The notes beneath the pieces are model-generated. The model made no database searches, was not told the origin of the DNA, and saw only the letters and a list, made by a program, of their open reading frames with translations. The position numbers and the translations under genes were made by a program. A stretch of 64,000 nucleotides of DNA from Lachnospiraceae bacterium UBA3820 (GTDB taxonomy: Bacteria > Bacillota > Clostridia > Lachnospirales > Lachnospiraceae), in the NCBI GenBank assembly GCA_002369325.1, contig DFDU01000026.1, forward strand, positions 1 to 64,000, read 5' to 3'. The first letter of the stretch is position 1. The number at the start of each line of letters is the position of its first letter. Below are positions 34,037 to 43,065 of the stretch, in pieces.

Positions 34037-35302
34037 ATGATATCGGAAAAACTTGACATACTTATGAAAATTACAGATACGCGTAACTGCACGCTCGGAC
34101 AAGCATTGTCTTTTGATGCCTCTTACATAAGCAGAATAAGAAACGGAAAAAGAGGCATTCCAAAGCATATGCCTTTTTTAGAGCCGGCCGCATCTTACTT
34201 TTCAAAAAAAATCAAAACAGATCATCAAAAAAAACTCATTTCCGAAATTGTTTGTAACGGAAAACCTATCCCTGAAAGCACAAAAGAATTGGAAAATATA
34301 TTACTTCTTTGGCTAAGCGAAAATAACCCGGTTAACCGGGATACAAATTCAATGGAGTTGCTTATCCATGAACTTTCGTCTTTTAATCAAACATCACCTC
34401 AAGTAGCAGTACAAGATTCCGATAATATTTTTACAAATGACGATTCCAAACTCAAAACACCTTCCTATTTTTTCGGCAATTCAGGGAAACGTGAAGCTGT
34501 CGAGTATTTCTTAAAGAAGCTTTGTGCCGATAATAAACCGCATAAACTGTTATTGTTTTCGGACGAGGATATGACATGGCTTTATGAGGATCCCGTATTT
34601 ACCCAAAAATGGGCTGCATATCTTATCAAACTTCTGTCAACCGGCAGCCATATAAAGATAATACATACAATAAACCGAAGCAACAACGAGCTTATGGAAG
34701 CAATCCAAAAATGGCTTCCGTTATACAAGACAGGTTATATCGAATCCTATTATTATCCACGATTACGAGACGGCGTTTACCATAGAACCCTATTTATTGC
34801 CTCGGACAATTTTGCAATAACCTCCAATTCCATTGGAAAATTAACAAATGAAATGCCAAATACCTTTACCGATGACCTGTCTGTTTTAAAGGGGTTGAAA
34901 AAAGAATTTTACAATCTGCTTTCACTCTGTGTTCCTCTCATGAAAATTCATAAACGGAGTACAAAAGGAATAATTCCTTTACTCCTAAAAAGATATGAAA
35001 ACACGGATAGCTACGTATATATATTAAATTCGGGCCATAACACTGAGGACGAAAAATTATTTAAAGAAATAGATGATTTTGCAGAAAAGCATCCTGATAC
35101 AACCCTGTTAAACAATGCAACCAAAGAACTTCCGGAAAATATTTCTTTAATCGCAAGTAATAATTCGGGTGTTCTTATTATATCGGATAAATTGATTTTC
35201 GATACAATCGAGCCGGGATTTACAACGGCATTTTTGAAATATATCTCAAGATTACAAACCGAAGGAGGTAAAATAATATGCAAAACAATACCGGAAAAAT
35301 AA
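34037..35302 (+). CDS. XRE-type regulator with unknown C-terminal sensor domain
   Basis: 421 residues from ATG 34037 (GGAGGG six bases upstream). An HTH at about 1-45 (TLGQALSFDASYISRIRNGKRGIP). The C-terminal about 300 residues are shared with the regulator at 61519-62904: LLLFSDEDMTWLYEDP, IKIIHTINRS, KWLPLYKTGYIESYYYPRL, HRTLFIASDNFAITSNSIG. The last motif (H, then D, then SNS) recalls a phospholipase-D-like fold, as in the sensor half of TrmB regulators, but lacks a full HKD motif; this is inference. First gene of a four-gene unit, overlapping the next gene by 25 bp. Confidence 0.72.
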   Translation: MISEKLDILMKITDTRNCTLGQALSFDASYISRIRNGKRGIPKHMPFLEPAASYFSKKIKTDHQKKLISEIVCNGKPIPESTKELENILLLWLSENNPVNRDTNSMELLIHELSSFNQTSPQVAVQDSDNIFTNDDSKLKTPSYFFGNSGKREAVEYFLKKLCADNKPHKLLLFSDEDMTWLYEDPVFTQKWAAYLIKLLSTGSHIKIIHTINRSNNELMEAIQKWLPLYKTGYIESYYYPRLRDGVYHRTLFIASDNFAITSNSIGKLTNEMPNTFTDDLSVLKGLKKEFYNLLSLCVPLMKIHKRSTKGIIPLLLKRYENTDSYVYILNSGHNTEDEKLFKEIDDFAEKHPDTTLLNNATKELPENISLIASNNSGVLIISDKLIFDTIEPGFTTAFLKYISRLQTEGGKIICKTIPEK

Positions 35303-35472
35303 TTACAATTACAGCATTGATTACCATATTCATAGTTGTTACGGTAATTTCTCTCATTCTTTTTTTTAAAAAGCCTGAGGAATTAAAAGAAAAGGAAAAT
35401 GAAAAAGCACAAAATAATATAGAACTTATTATTTCGGAAAACGGGGAGGTATGTGATTATGCAAAATTATAA
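35278..35472 (+). CDS. small single-helix membrane protein
   Basis: 64 residues: a short polar lead, one hydrophobic helix (about 8-29) and a charged Lys/Glu segment (KKPEELKEKENEKAQ). GGAGG lies nine bases before the ATG. It overlaps the regulator upstream and the anchored protein downstream (ATG 35459), so the three are translationally linked. Function unknown; it could be a membrane partner of the regulator or of the peptidase. Confidence 0.6.
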   Translation: MQNNTGKIITITALITIFIVVTVISLILFFKKPEELKEKENEKAQNNIELIISENGEVCDYAKL

Positions 35473-36469
35473 CGGTTCACCTTACCCAAATCAACCAATG
35501 AATAACGGTGTTCCTTATCCGAATCAACCGATGAATAACAGTGCTCCTTATCCGAATCAACCGATGAATAACAGTGCTCCTTATCCGAATCAGCCGATTA
35601 ATAACAGTGCTCCTTATCCGAATCAGCCGATGAATAACAACGTTCCTTATCCGAATCAGCCGTCCGACACGGGTAATCTCTATTCCGATAATCGGCAATA
35701 CGGTTATTCGGATTATTATAAAAAATCGCCGGCAGGTTTTATAGCTTTTTGTATTATAATGGTAACTCTCATTGTTACAGAGTTTATTCTCTTTATCTAT
35801 CCCGGAACTTTGACTAAAAAGTATCATGACAAGCTTTTAAAAGATGCCGGAATAGTTTCGGGCACTGAACAGACCACAGAAGCAACAACCACTCAAGCAA
35901 CAACCGAAGCTACAACTGCAACCACTCAAGCAACGACCGAAGCCACCACTGCTACTACAACAGAATCTACAACTGCCGCTACCACGGAAGCCACCACACA
36001 GGAAGTAAACTTAAACACAACGGCTCTTCCTTCACGAACAGACTTCTCGTGGTATATGGATAACTGGCACAATAACGGAATTCCTGCTGACGCTGTGAAA
36101 ATAACCGATTACAGCCAAATAAACGGTGATTGGAAAATGATGTACTGGTGGGATCCCGATCAAGTATTTGATGCATATGCAGAGGAATACGGAAATGCTT
36201 CCTTAAGCTGGAACGGTTCTTCATTAAGCCTCACCTATAAATTCGGTGTAATTTCATGGAGTTCGACCGAAAGCTATGATGAATCCGATATCGCACCTCA
36301 AATATATACCGGAAACGATACCGCATATGGTTTTGAATTAAACGATCAGACTTATGAATTATCCATTTCCGGCTTAGAATTTTACAGTTGGAACGGTGCC
36401 CAATATGCCTTTGGAGTGACATTAACCCAGTCCGGAGATCCCGGAACGGTATTATTGGTACGTCCGTAA
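35459..36469 (+). CDS. membrane-anchored protein with tandem-repeat tail and Thr-rich linker
   Basis: 336 residues from ATG 35459, with GGGGAGG nine bases upstream. Residues 8-68 are five and a half copies of an 11-residue repeat (PYPNQPMNNSA type) predicted to be cytoplasmic. One membrane helix (about 90-114) follows, then a Thr/Glu/Ala linker (about 137-182, TTEATTTQATTEATT) like those of mucin-type surface proteins, and a globular exported domain (about 185-336) rich in Trp and Tyr (DFSWYMDNWHN, WKMMYWWDPDQV). No known family. The next gene, a clostripain-like peptidase, has the same kind of Asn/Gln/Pro-rich cytoplasmic tail. Confidence 0.7.
   Translation: MQNYNGSPYPNQPMNNGVPYPNQPMNNSAPYPNQPMNNSAPYPNQPINNSAPYPNQPMNNNVPYPNQPSDTGNLYSDNRQYGYSDYYKKSPAGFIAFCIIMVTLIVTEFILFIYPGTLTKKYHDKLLKDAGIVSGTEQTTEATTTQATTEATTATTQATTEATTATTTESTTAATTEATTQEVNLNTTALPSRTDFSWYMDNWHNNGIPADAVKITDYSQINGDWKMMYWWDPDQVFDAYAEEYGNASLSWNGSSLSLTYKFGVISWSSTESYDESDIAPQIYTGNDTAYGFELNDQTYELSISGLEFYSWNGAQYAFGVTLTQSGDPGTVLLVRP
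35480..35662 (+). repeat. 33-bp tandem repeat, five and a half copies
   Basis: Units start at 35480, 35513, 35546, 35579, 35612 and 35645 (partial, 18 bp). Copies two to four are nearly identical at the DNA level, so the number of units is likely to vary between strains. Confidence 0.85.
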
Positions 36470-36487
36470 GAAATGGGGTGAATTTTT

Positions 36488-38710
36488 ATGAATATGCAAA
36501 ATAATCAATATAACGGTCAGCAGGGTTATAACCAAAACGTGCCATACGGTGGACAACAACCACCTAATCCTGCCGGGCGTTATCAGAACCAACCACCCAT
36601 GCCACCACGCAGATTCAAATCACATACCGGCATTATCGTAGCCATAACAACATTTGTGGTTTTATTGTCGATATTTTTAATAACCGCTTTTGCATTTCCG
36701 GGTTTCTTACTAAAAAAGGACAACTCGAAAGAAGCAAAAGATAAAGGCGACAACATAACAAACACCGCCGATTCGACTTCAGAACCCGTAAACACAAGCG
36801 ATTCAAGCGATACGACATCTCCTGTAATTGAACCGGATTCAGACTGGACCGTGCTAATTTATCTTTGCGGTTCAAACCTTGAATCGGAAAGCGGTCTTGC
36901 GACATACAATATTGATGAAATGATAGCCGCCGATATCACTGATTCGGTAAATATCATTATAGAAACCGGCGGTTCATACAGTTGGGACACAAACGGCATA
37001 AACGCCGATGCACTCTGTCGTTTTCAGATGACAGATACAGGGCTTGTCGCACTTGGTGAAGTGCCGATGGCTTCGATGGGCGATGCCGCAACCTTTCAGG
37101 ATTTCTTAAGTTGGGGGTTAAACAACTATCCTGCTAAAAAGACAATGGTAGTCGTATGGGATCACGGTTCGGAACCTACAAACGGTGTGGCTTTTGATGA
37201 AGTCTATGAATATGATTCACTCTCGATGGACGAATTAAGAAGCTCTCTTGCAGGCTCCGGCAAACACATTGACATAATGGGTTTTGATACCTGTCTTATG
37301 GGAAATGTAGAAACCGCATCCGCTATAGGAAAAAACGCATCCTACATGATAGCCTCCGAGGAAACCATACCGGGTCCGGGTTGGAATTATACAGAATTTA
37401 TAAATTACATCTGTCAGCATCCCGACTGTACGCCTGCAGATTTAGGTGTTGTGGTTTGTGACAGCTATTATCAAAAATATGTTAACCTTGGTATGTCAGA
37501 CGGTGTAACGCTTTCGCTTATCGACCTTTCATATGTGGATGAGCTCTCAAATGCTTTCTGCTCATTAGGAAAGGTATTCTACGAAAGTACATACAGCACC
37601 GATAATATGACTACAATCTTTCAGGCTATGCCAAATACCGAATCATACGGAAATTATGAGCTTGATGACGGAAGCATGATTTCCAACCTGTATGATTTAG
37701 GTGATTTCATAGATCATTCAAGCGGTTTATTCAAAGATGCGGGAACAGCCTACAAAAATGTTCTCGGAAAATGTATGCTTTATCAGGTAAAGGGCAGTGC
37801 GAGAGCATATTCCACCGGACTTGCATTTTATTTTCCTAATTATGTAGGCAACTATGACCTTGACAATTATTCATACGTAATGGATGATATTCCGGCTTCT
37901 TGCTGGTACATAGGCTTTATCGACAGCTTGTACGATGAATGGACGGCACCCGATTGGGTCAGCAGTGCTATGGACACTTCAGGGGTTCCGCTTCCTACAC
38001 AACCTGTTGTTTTCGATGAAGATATGACAATATCCTATAATGTATATATTAACAACGACGGCTTTGTCCAGCTTGATATAACAGGTGGCCAGCAATATGT
38101 AGCCAATGTAAATATGAAGCTTTATTACTTAGGTGAAGATAACGGTACCTCATACAAGGTACTTTGGGGAAGTGATGATAAACTTGAAAAGCTTTCACAG
38201 ACAAACTACATTGACCGTTTGGAGCTTGAATGGTTCAAGGCAGACGGCTTCTACGATATAGCCATGCACGGCATAGAGTACACGCCGGAATACAACCTTT
38301 ATTCCACTCCGATACTTCTTAACAACGAACCTATGCAGCTTCTGGTATACTTTGATAAAGCAACGGGCGTTTACAAAATGTTATATGCCTATTCCTTCGA
38401 TGATAATCTTGAAAATGTATCAAACCGTCAGGGTACCGCACTTAACAAGGGCGACAGAATTGATTTCCTGATGGCTGCCGTAGACGGAAGCGGCAACTCA
38501 TTTTATCTGAATATCGGAGATACGCTATACTCCGAAGACTATCAGATAATAACACGCGAGCCAATCATACCTGATCGATTTGCCGATTCTTACTCCGGTG
38601 ATTTTTACTACGTATTTGAAATAACCGATGTTCAAGGCAATAAAATCGAAACGCAGGGTGCTCTCGTCCGTGTAGTTGCCGGAGTTATAGTAGAAACAAC
38701 AATTCAATAA
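36488..38710 (+). CDS. membrane-anchored clostripain-family (C11) cysteine peptidase
   Basis: 740 residues. An Asn/Gln/Pro-rich N-terminal tail (1-43), one membrane helix (about 48-74), a Ser/Thr linker (about 85-115), then the C11 fold beginning at DWTVLIYLCGSNLE (119-132). The catalytic His and Cys are visible in VVVWDHGSEPTNG (H226) and DIMGFDTCLMGN (C269). Clostripain-type enzymes cut after Arg and often activate themselves. Residues 510-740 form a beta-rich C-terminal region of unknown role. Preceded by GGGGTGA. The active domain should face outward, so surface or secreted protein processing is likely, possibly of the partner at 35459-36469. Confidence 0.88.
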   Translation: MNMQNNQYNGQQGYNQNVPYGGQQPPNPAGRYQNQPPMPPRRFKSHTGIIVAITTFVVLLSIFLITAFAFPGFLLKKDNSKEAKDKGDNITNTADSTSEPVNTSDSSDTTSPVIEPDSDWTVLIYLCGSNLESESGLATYNIDEMIAADITDSVNIIIETGGSYSWDTNGINADALCRFQMTDTGLVALGEVPMASMGDAATFQDFLSWGLNNYPAKKTMVVVWDHGSEPTNGVAFDEVYEYDSLSMDELRSSLAGSGKHIDIMGFDTCLMGNVETASAIGKNASYMIASEETIPGPGWNYTEFINYICQHPDCTPADLGVVVCDSYYQKYVNLGMSDGVTLSLIDLSYVDELSNAFCSLGKVFYESTYSTDNMTTIFQAMPNTESYGNYELDDGSMISNLYDLGDFIDHSSGLFKDAGTAYKNVLGKCMLYQVKGSARAYSTGLAFYFPNYVGNYDLDNYSYVMDDIPASCWYIGFIDSLYDEWTAPDWVSSAMDTSGVPLPTQPVVFDEDMTISYNVYINNDGFVQLDITGGQQYVANVNMKLYYLGEDNGTSYKVLWGSDDKLEKLSQTNYIDRLELEWFKADGFYDIAMHGIEYTPEYNLYSTPILLNNEPMQLLVYFDKATGVYKMLYAYSFDDNLENVSNRQGTALNKGDRIDFLMAAVDGSGNSFYLNIGDTLYSEDYQIITREPIIPDRFADSYSGDFYYVFEITDVQGNKIETQGALVRVVAGVIVETTIQ

Positions 38711-38722
38711 ACCAAAAAATAC

Positions 38723-38757
38723 GGACGGTTCTTAAAATTAAAAATTAAGAACCGTCC
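38723..38757. terminator. strong bidirectional hairpin terminator
   Basis: GGACGGTTCTTAA (38723-38735), a nine-base loop and its exact complement (38745-38757), between convergent genes. T-rich sequence follows on the plus strand. Confidence 0.75.
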
Positions 38758-38778
38758 ATATCTTTTATCTACTATTAT

Positions 38779-39714
38779 TTACTTTGCTTCCGGATAATAT
38801 TTGTCATAATTTACTATCTCATCAATAAGTTTTGGAAGTTGTTCATCCATATTATCGTCATTGAACTGGCAGGTACCGACCTTTTTGTGACCACCACCGC
38901 CATACTTAAGCATAAGGCTTCCTACATCCACATGTGATGATTTATTTAAGATGCTGTATCCGACTGCCGCCGAACAACCCATACCACCTTTACCGTTTAC
39001 AATCCATACTGAGATATTCTGCTCAGGATAAAGGCTGTAAATCATAAATCTGTTACCGGTGTAGATAGGATCAACACCTCTTAAATCAGATATGATAACA
39101 TCCTTCTCGATTCTTGTATGAGCCTTAACCATCTCTTTAAATTTTTCAGTCTGCTCATTGTAAACATCTATTCTTTCTTTTACATCAGGAAGATTAAGAA
39201 TCTCCTCGGTAGTCATGGTTCTGCACGCATCAATAAGTTCTTCCATAAGCTTGTAGTTTGGTATAGTGAACTGACGCCATCTTCCGAGACCTGTTCTCGG
39301 ATCCATGAGAAAACCTATAAGAATCCATCCCTTAGGATTAAGTACTTCATCAATTGTAAGGTTACCCGAGTCAACCTTATCAACAGCTTCCATCATCTCG
39401 TCAAGATGTGAAAACTTCTCGGCTCCACCGTAATATTCATATATAATTCTGGCACATGATGGAGTAACTCTGCTCTCGCCCTTATATTTACCCTCAAGCT
39501 GATTTCTTTCAAACTCGCTTGAATGATGATCAAACCAAAGTCCGCAGCCCTCTACGAAAGGAACATTTGCAAGACAGTCATTTTCATCAACAGGAACAAG
39601 TCCGTCCTGTAAATCCTTTGGATGAGCGAATTTCCAGCTGTCAATAATGCCTGCTTCTTTAAGAAGTGCGCCACAAGCCAAACCATCAAAGTCAGAACGT
39701 GTAATTAATCTCAT
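38779..39714 (-). CDS. DHH-family phosphoesterase
   Basis: 311 residues. DHH motifs SDFDGLACG (7-15) and WFDHHSSEFE (about 60-69) bind Mn/Mg, and the DHHA1 end carries GGGGHKKVGTCQF. Related proteins hydrolyse short oligonucleotides (NrnA), cyclic di-AMP products or polyphosphate; the actual substrate cannot be read here. Length fits stand-alone DHH/DHHA1 enzymes. Soluble. The ribosome site AAGGGGGA precedes the ATG. Monocistronic. Confidence 0.85.
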   Translation of the reverse strand: MRLITRSDFDGLACGALLKEAGIIDSWKFAHPKDLQDGLVPVDENDCLANVPFVEGCGLWFDHHSSEFERNQLEGKYKGESRVTPSCARIIYEYYGGAEKFSHLDEMMEAVDKVDSGNLTIDEVLNPKGWILIGFLMDPRTGLGRWRQFTIPNYKLMEELIDACRTMTTEEILNLPDVKERIDVYNEQTEKFKEMVKAHTRIEKDVIISDLRGVDPIYTGNRFMIYSLYPEQNISVWIVNGKGGMGCSAAVGYSILNKSSHVDVGSLMLKYGGGGHKKVGTCQFNDDNMDEQLPKLIDEIVNYDKYYPEAK

Positions 39715-39870
39715 TATATATCCCCCTTAAATCGTGATTTTACTTGATTTTTCGTTTAATTATAGCCCTATTCCTATAATATAATATTTTTTCTTTCTTT
39801 TCAAGAAATATATTTTAATCCTAGCAATATATTTTCATTTTAATACATCAGAATTTATCAAGGATTTTTT

Positions 39871-40419
39871 TTACTGTCTGTTATAATAATTTATACCGTC
39901 CGATGGGTTAAAATACGTTCTTATATATCCCTCCGGAGATACGATTACAAATTCGTTGGTAGCTTCGAGATAATAGACATCATCTCCGTCCTCTTCTTCA
40001 AGCTTATGAAGAGAATTCTTATTTAATACAACCTCTTTTGCAGCAGCTTCATAGTCCTTTGCGGAAGCAAAGCCCATCTCCCTGCCATGCTTTTCATAAT
40101 GGTCGTTTAGCTTGCTCTTGCTTTTGAAAACAAGCGGTCTGTCATCCGACACGTTTTCTTCCGTAGCTTCCGAAGTTATTTCTTCTGTTGTATTACTCTC
40201 CGTTACTTTTTCTTCCGTTGTAGCGTTTTGAGAAGTATCCTCTTCTGTATTTTTTATCTCACGCTCGGTTGTAGCTGCTTCCGTTGTGGATATTTCGGTA
40301 GTTGAATCTTCCGTGGTATTTTCTTTATTTCCACCGATTTTTCCGGATGCTACAGCTAAAAAGACTATTATAATAACTATAGTCATATAAAAAATGGAAT
40401 TATTGCTTTTATTTTTCAA
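39871..40419 (-). CDS. membrane-anchored protein with Thr/Glu linker and small C-terminal domain
   Basis: 182 residues: one N-terminal helix (about 10-28), a long Thr/Glu/Ser-rich spacer (about 33-93, ISTTEAATTE, VTESNTTEEIT) and an about 80-residue end: LNDHYEKHGREMGFASAKDY, DVYYLEATNEFVIVSPEG, IRTYFNPSDGINYYNRQ. That end resembles the small domains (HxxKHGxEFG...TNEF...DGxIxTYF) seen at the C-termini of phage MuF and polymorphic toxin proteins, possibly of RNase-like BECR fold. Here it is tethered outside the cell. A toxin role is speculation; no immunity gene is evident. Confidence 0.65.
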   Translation of the reverse strand: MKNKSNNSIFYMTIVIIIVFLAVASGKIGGNKENTTEDSTTEISTTEAATTEREIKNTEEDTSQNATTEEKVTESNTTEEITSEATEENVSDDRPLVFKSKSKLNDHYEKHGREMGFASAKDYEAAAKEVVLNKNSLHKLEEEDGDDVYYLEATNEFVIVSPEGYIRTYFNPSDGINYYNRQ

Positions 40420-40535
40420 TTTTTTTCCTTTCTGCTTTCTTAATCAGTCCGCCAATGTCTAATTATATTCAATATATACCCGAATATATACTCACGTCAA
40501 TTATTAACTGTTTTTATTTCATAATCTGTTTTCAC

Positions 40536-40563
40536 TTGAATAAAAAATAAAATGTGATATATT
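40536..40563 (+). promoter_or_regulatory. sigma-A-like promoter of hydG
   Basis: TTGAAT (40536-40541), 16-base spacer, TATATT (40558-40563), followed by a leader of about 50 bases to the ATG at 40621. Confidence 0.5.
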
Positions 40564-40620
40564 TTATTCAGAGTAATTTAAGTCTCATTACATTTATTAA
40601 GAACTGACAGAGGTGACATC

Positions 40621-42060
40621 ATGTATAATCCAAAATCCATGCACGCAGATGAGTTTATAAACGATGACGAAATATGCGAAACTCTCTCATATGCGGAGGC
40701 AAACAAAAATAATCTCGAGCTTATAAACGGTATACTTGAGAAAGCACGTCCGCAAAAAACAAGTGACGGTTGGCATTGCAGCGGTCTTACCCACAGGGAG
40801 GCATCCGTGCTTCTTGCCTGTGAAGATTCCGAGATTGTTGAAAAGCTGTATAAGGTTGCCGAGGAGATAAAGCTTGCATTTTACGGAAACAGGATAGTTA
40901 TATTTGCGCCTCTTTATCTTTCCAATTATTGTATAAACGGTTGTCTTTATTGTCCCTACCATGCCGAAAATAAGCATATCGCAAGAAAAAAGCTTACTCA
41001 GGAAGAGATAGAAAAAGAGGTTATAGCACTTCAGGATATGGGACACAAACGTCTTGCCATAGAAGCGGGCGAAGACCCTGACAATAATCCTATAGAATAT
41101 ATTTTAGACAGTATTAAAACCATTTACAGCGTGCATCATAAAAACGGAGATATACGACGTGTCAATGTAAATATAGCGGCAACCACAGTAGAGAACTACA
41201 AAAAGCTTGCCGATGCCGGGATAGGTACTTATATATTATTTCAGGAGACATATAATAAAAAGGGCTATGAAGAGCTTCATCCTTACGGTCCGAAGCACGA
41301 CTATGCCTATCATACCGAAGCTATGGACAGAGCTATGGAAGGCGGCATAGATGATGTCGGACTCGGAGTATTGTTTGGACTTGAGGGATATAAATATGAA
41401 TTTGCAGGACTTTTAATGCACGCCGAACATCTTGAGGCAGTGCATGGTGTGGGACCTCATACCATAAGTGTTCCGAGAGTCAAACATGCTGACGATATAG
41501 ACCCGGACGTCTTTGATAATTCAATATCCGATGAAATCTTTACCAAAATCGCAGCCTGCATAAGAATTGCCGTTCCATACACAGGCATGATTATCTCAAC
41601 AAGAGAAAATGAACAGGTTCGTGCCCGTATGCTGCAGGTAGGTATTTCACAGATAAGCGGTGCTTCCCGTACCTCTGTAGGCGGATATACCACAGAAGAA
41701 AGACTTCATGAAACCGAGCAGTTTGACGTATCGGATCAGCGAACCCTTGATGAAGTTGTCAGATGGCTTATGGAAAGCGGACATATTCCAAGCTTTTGTA
41801 CCGCCTGCTATCGCGCCGGACGTACCGGTGACAGATTTATGGAATTATGCAAAGCCGGTCAGATTCAAAACTGCTGCCACCCTAACGCACTACTTACATT
41901 AAAAGAATATCTTACCGACTACGCCGGTGACGAAACGAAAAAAATCGGTGAAGCCATGATTGAAAAAGAGCTTATGAATATCCCTAAAGAAAGCGTAAGA
42001 AAATCTTGCAAAAATTATCTTAACAGAATAAGCGAAGGCGAAAGAGATTTCAGATATTAA
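40621..42060 (+). CDS. hydG: [FeFe]-hydrogenase H-cluster maturase HydG
   Basis: 479 residues, normal HydG length. Radical SAM motif CINGCLYC (C104, C108, C111) and the second-cluster C-terminal motif CTACYRAGRTGDRFM...NCC are both intact. It cleaves tyrosine to provide the CO and CN ligands of the H-cluster. The thiazole enzyme ThiH lacks this particular C-terminal arrangement, so HydG is favoured strongly. hydE and hydF are not in the window, which is common in Clostridia. It stands alone, with its own promoter and a perfect terminator. Confidence 0.96.
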   Translation: MYNPKSMHADEFINDDEICETLSYAEANKNNLELINGILEKARPQKTSDGWHCSGLTHREASVLLACEDSEIVEKLYKVAEEIKLAFYGNRIVIFAPLYLSNYCINGCLYCPYHAENKHIARKKLTQEEIEKEVIALQDMGHKRLAIEAGEDPDNNPIEYILDSIKTIYSVHHKNGDIRRVNVNIAATTVENYKKLADAGIGTYILFQETYNKKGYEELHPYGPKHDYAYHTEAMDRAMEGGIDDVGLGVLFGLEGYKYEFAGLLMHAEHLEAVHGVGPHTISVPRVKHADDIDPDVFDNSISDEIFTKIAACIRIAVPYTGMIISTRENEQVRARMLQVGISQISGASRTSVGGYTTEERLHETEQFDVSDQRTLDEVVRWLMESGHIPSFCTACYRAGRTGDRFMELCKAGQIQNCCHPNALLTLKEYLTDYAGDETKKIGEAMIEKELMNIPKESVRKSCKNYLNRISEGERDFRY

Positions 42061-42084
42061 AAAAAGCGGGAATTCCCGCTTTTT
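42061..42084. terminator. perfect palindromic bidirectional terminator
   Basis: AAAAAGCGGGAA followed by its exact complement TTCCCGCTTTTT, between the convergent hydG and histidine kinase genes. Confidence 0.9.
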
Positions 42085-42093
42085 TATTTACAT

Positions 42094-43002
42094 CTATATA
42101 ACAATCACTATTTCCAGTTTGAATATCCCTTTGTTAAACGCAGCTTCAACCTTGTATCCATGTTTTTTGCAAAGCCTTTTTACAACATATAAACCAAGTC
42201 CGCTGCCTTCCCCATGCCGGTCTTTGGAGCGAACAAAAGGTTCAAATATTTCATCAACATCTATATCATAGTCTTCGGATACATCGTTTTCGAAAATCAA
42301 TTTTACGAAAGAGTTTTTTTCGTCAAATAAAACAGAAAGTTCGAGTGTATTTTCTGCATATTTTCTTGCATTTGAAAAAATATTTTCTATTATTCTTCTT
42401 AAGTCATGTTCATCCGACTGTATCACTAAATCCTTTTCAGGTATGGAAAATTTGGCTTCTATGCCTCTTGCTTCTATCCAATCATTTTGCTCGAGCACTA
42501 TTTCTGATATAAACGGAACAAGTGCTATTTCCTGTTTTGAAACCGGCTCATTGTTTTCAACAAGCGACACATCAAGGAAATCATCCGATAACTCGCGTAG
42601 AAAGCCCACCTTTTTTAAAACGATACCGAGGTATTCCCTTTCCTTATCAGAAAGCTCCTTTGACTTGTTGATCAATTGCAAATATCCGTCAACGGATGTA
42701 AGCGGCGTTCTGAAATCATGTGATATACCGGCAATTATCCTTTGAAGATGCTCCCTGTCGACAGCATATTTCTTAAGCTTTTCCTCATACTCACCGGTAT
42801 AATCATTTATCGCATTGGCAAGCTCAATGCTTGAAGCACCAAAAGAATCAACCGTGACCGGCTGACTCTTTTGACCTTCCTTTTTTTCAGTTATCTGATC
42901 GGTTATGCTGTGCATTTCCTTCTTTAATACGCTAAGTTTTATAAATAACCACACACATACCGCAAAAAGCAACACACACGCGAAAACTAATAACTTATCC
43001 AT
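42094..43002 (-). CDS. sensor histidine kinase
   Basis: 302 residues. One N-terminal membrane helix (about 4-24), a short cytoplasmic linker and an HisKA H-box ISHDFRTPLTS (His about 95), then HATPase with N-box NIFSNARKYA and G-box GSGLGLYVVKRL. With no exported sensor loop, it belongs to the intramembrane-sensing or transporter-coupled type. The neighbouring ABC permease and ATPase fit a module in which the transporter itself signals. Probable partner: the response regulator at 44866-45633. Confidence 0.92.
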   Translation of the reverse strand: MDKLLVFACVLLFAVCVWLFIKLSVLKKEMHSITDQITEKKEGQKSQPVTVDSFGASSIELANAINDYTGEYEEKLKKYAVDREHLQRIIAGISHDFRTPLTSVDGYLQLINKSKELSDKEREYLGIVLKKVGFLRELSDDFLDVSLVENNEPVSKQEIALVPFISEIVLEQNDWIEARGIEAKFSIPEKDLVIQSDEHDLRRIIENIFSNARKYAENTLELSVLFDEKNSFVKLIFENDVSEDYDIDVDEIFEPFVRSKDRHGEGSGLGLYVVKRLCKKHGYKVEAAFNKGIFKLEIVIVI

Positions 43003-43065
43003 CTTTCAACATTCCCAACATATATTGTTATGCTATTTTAATCCTACGTCACCTAACGACATCTC

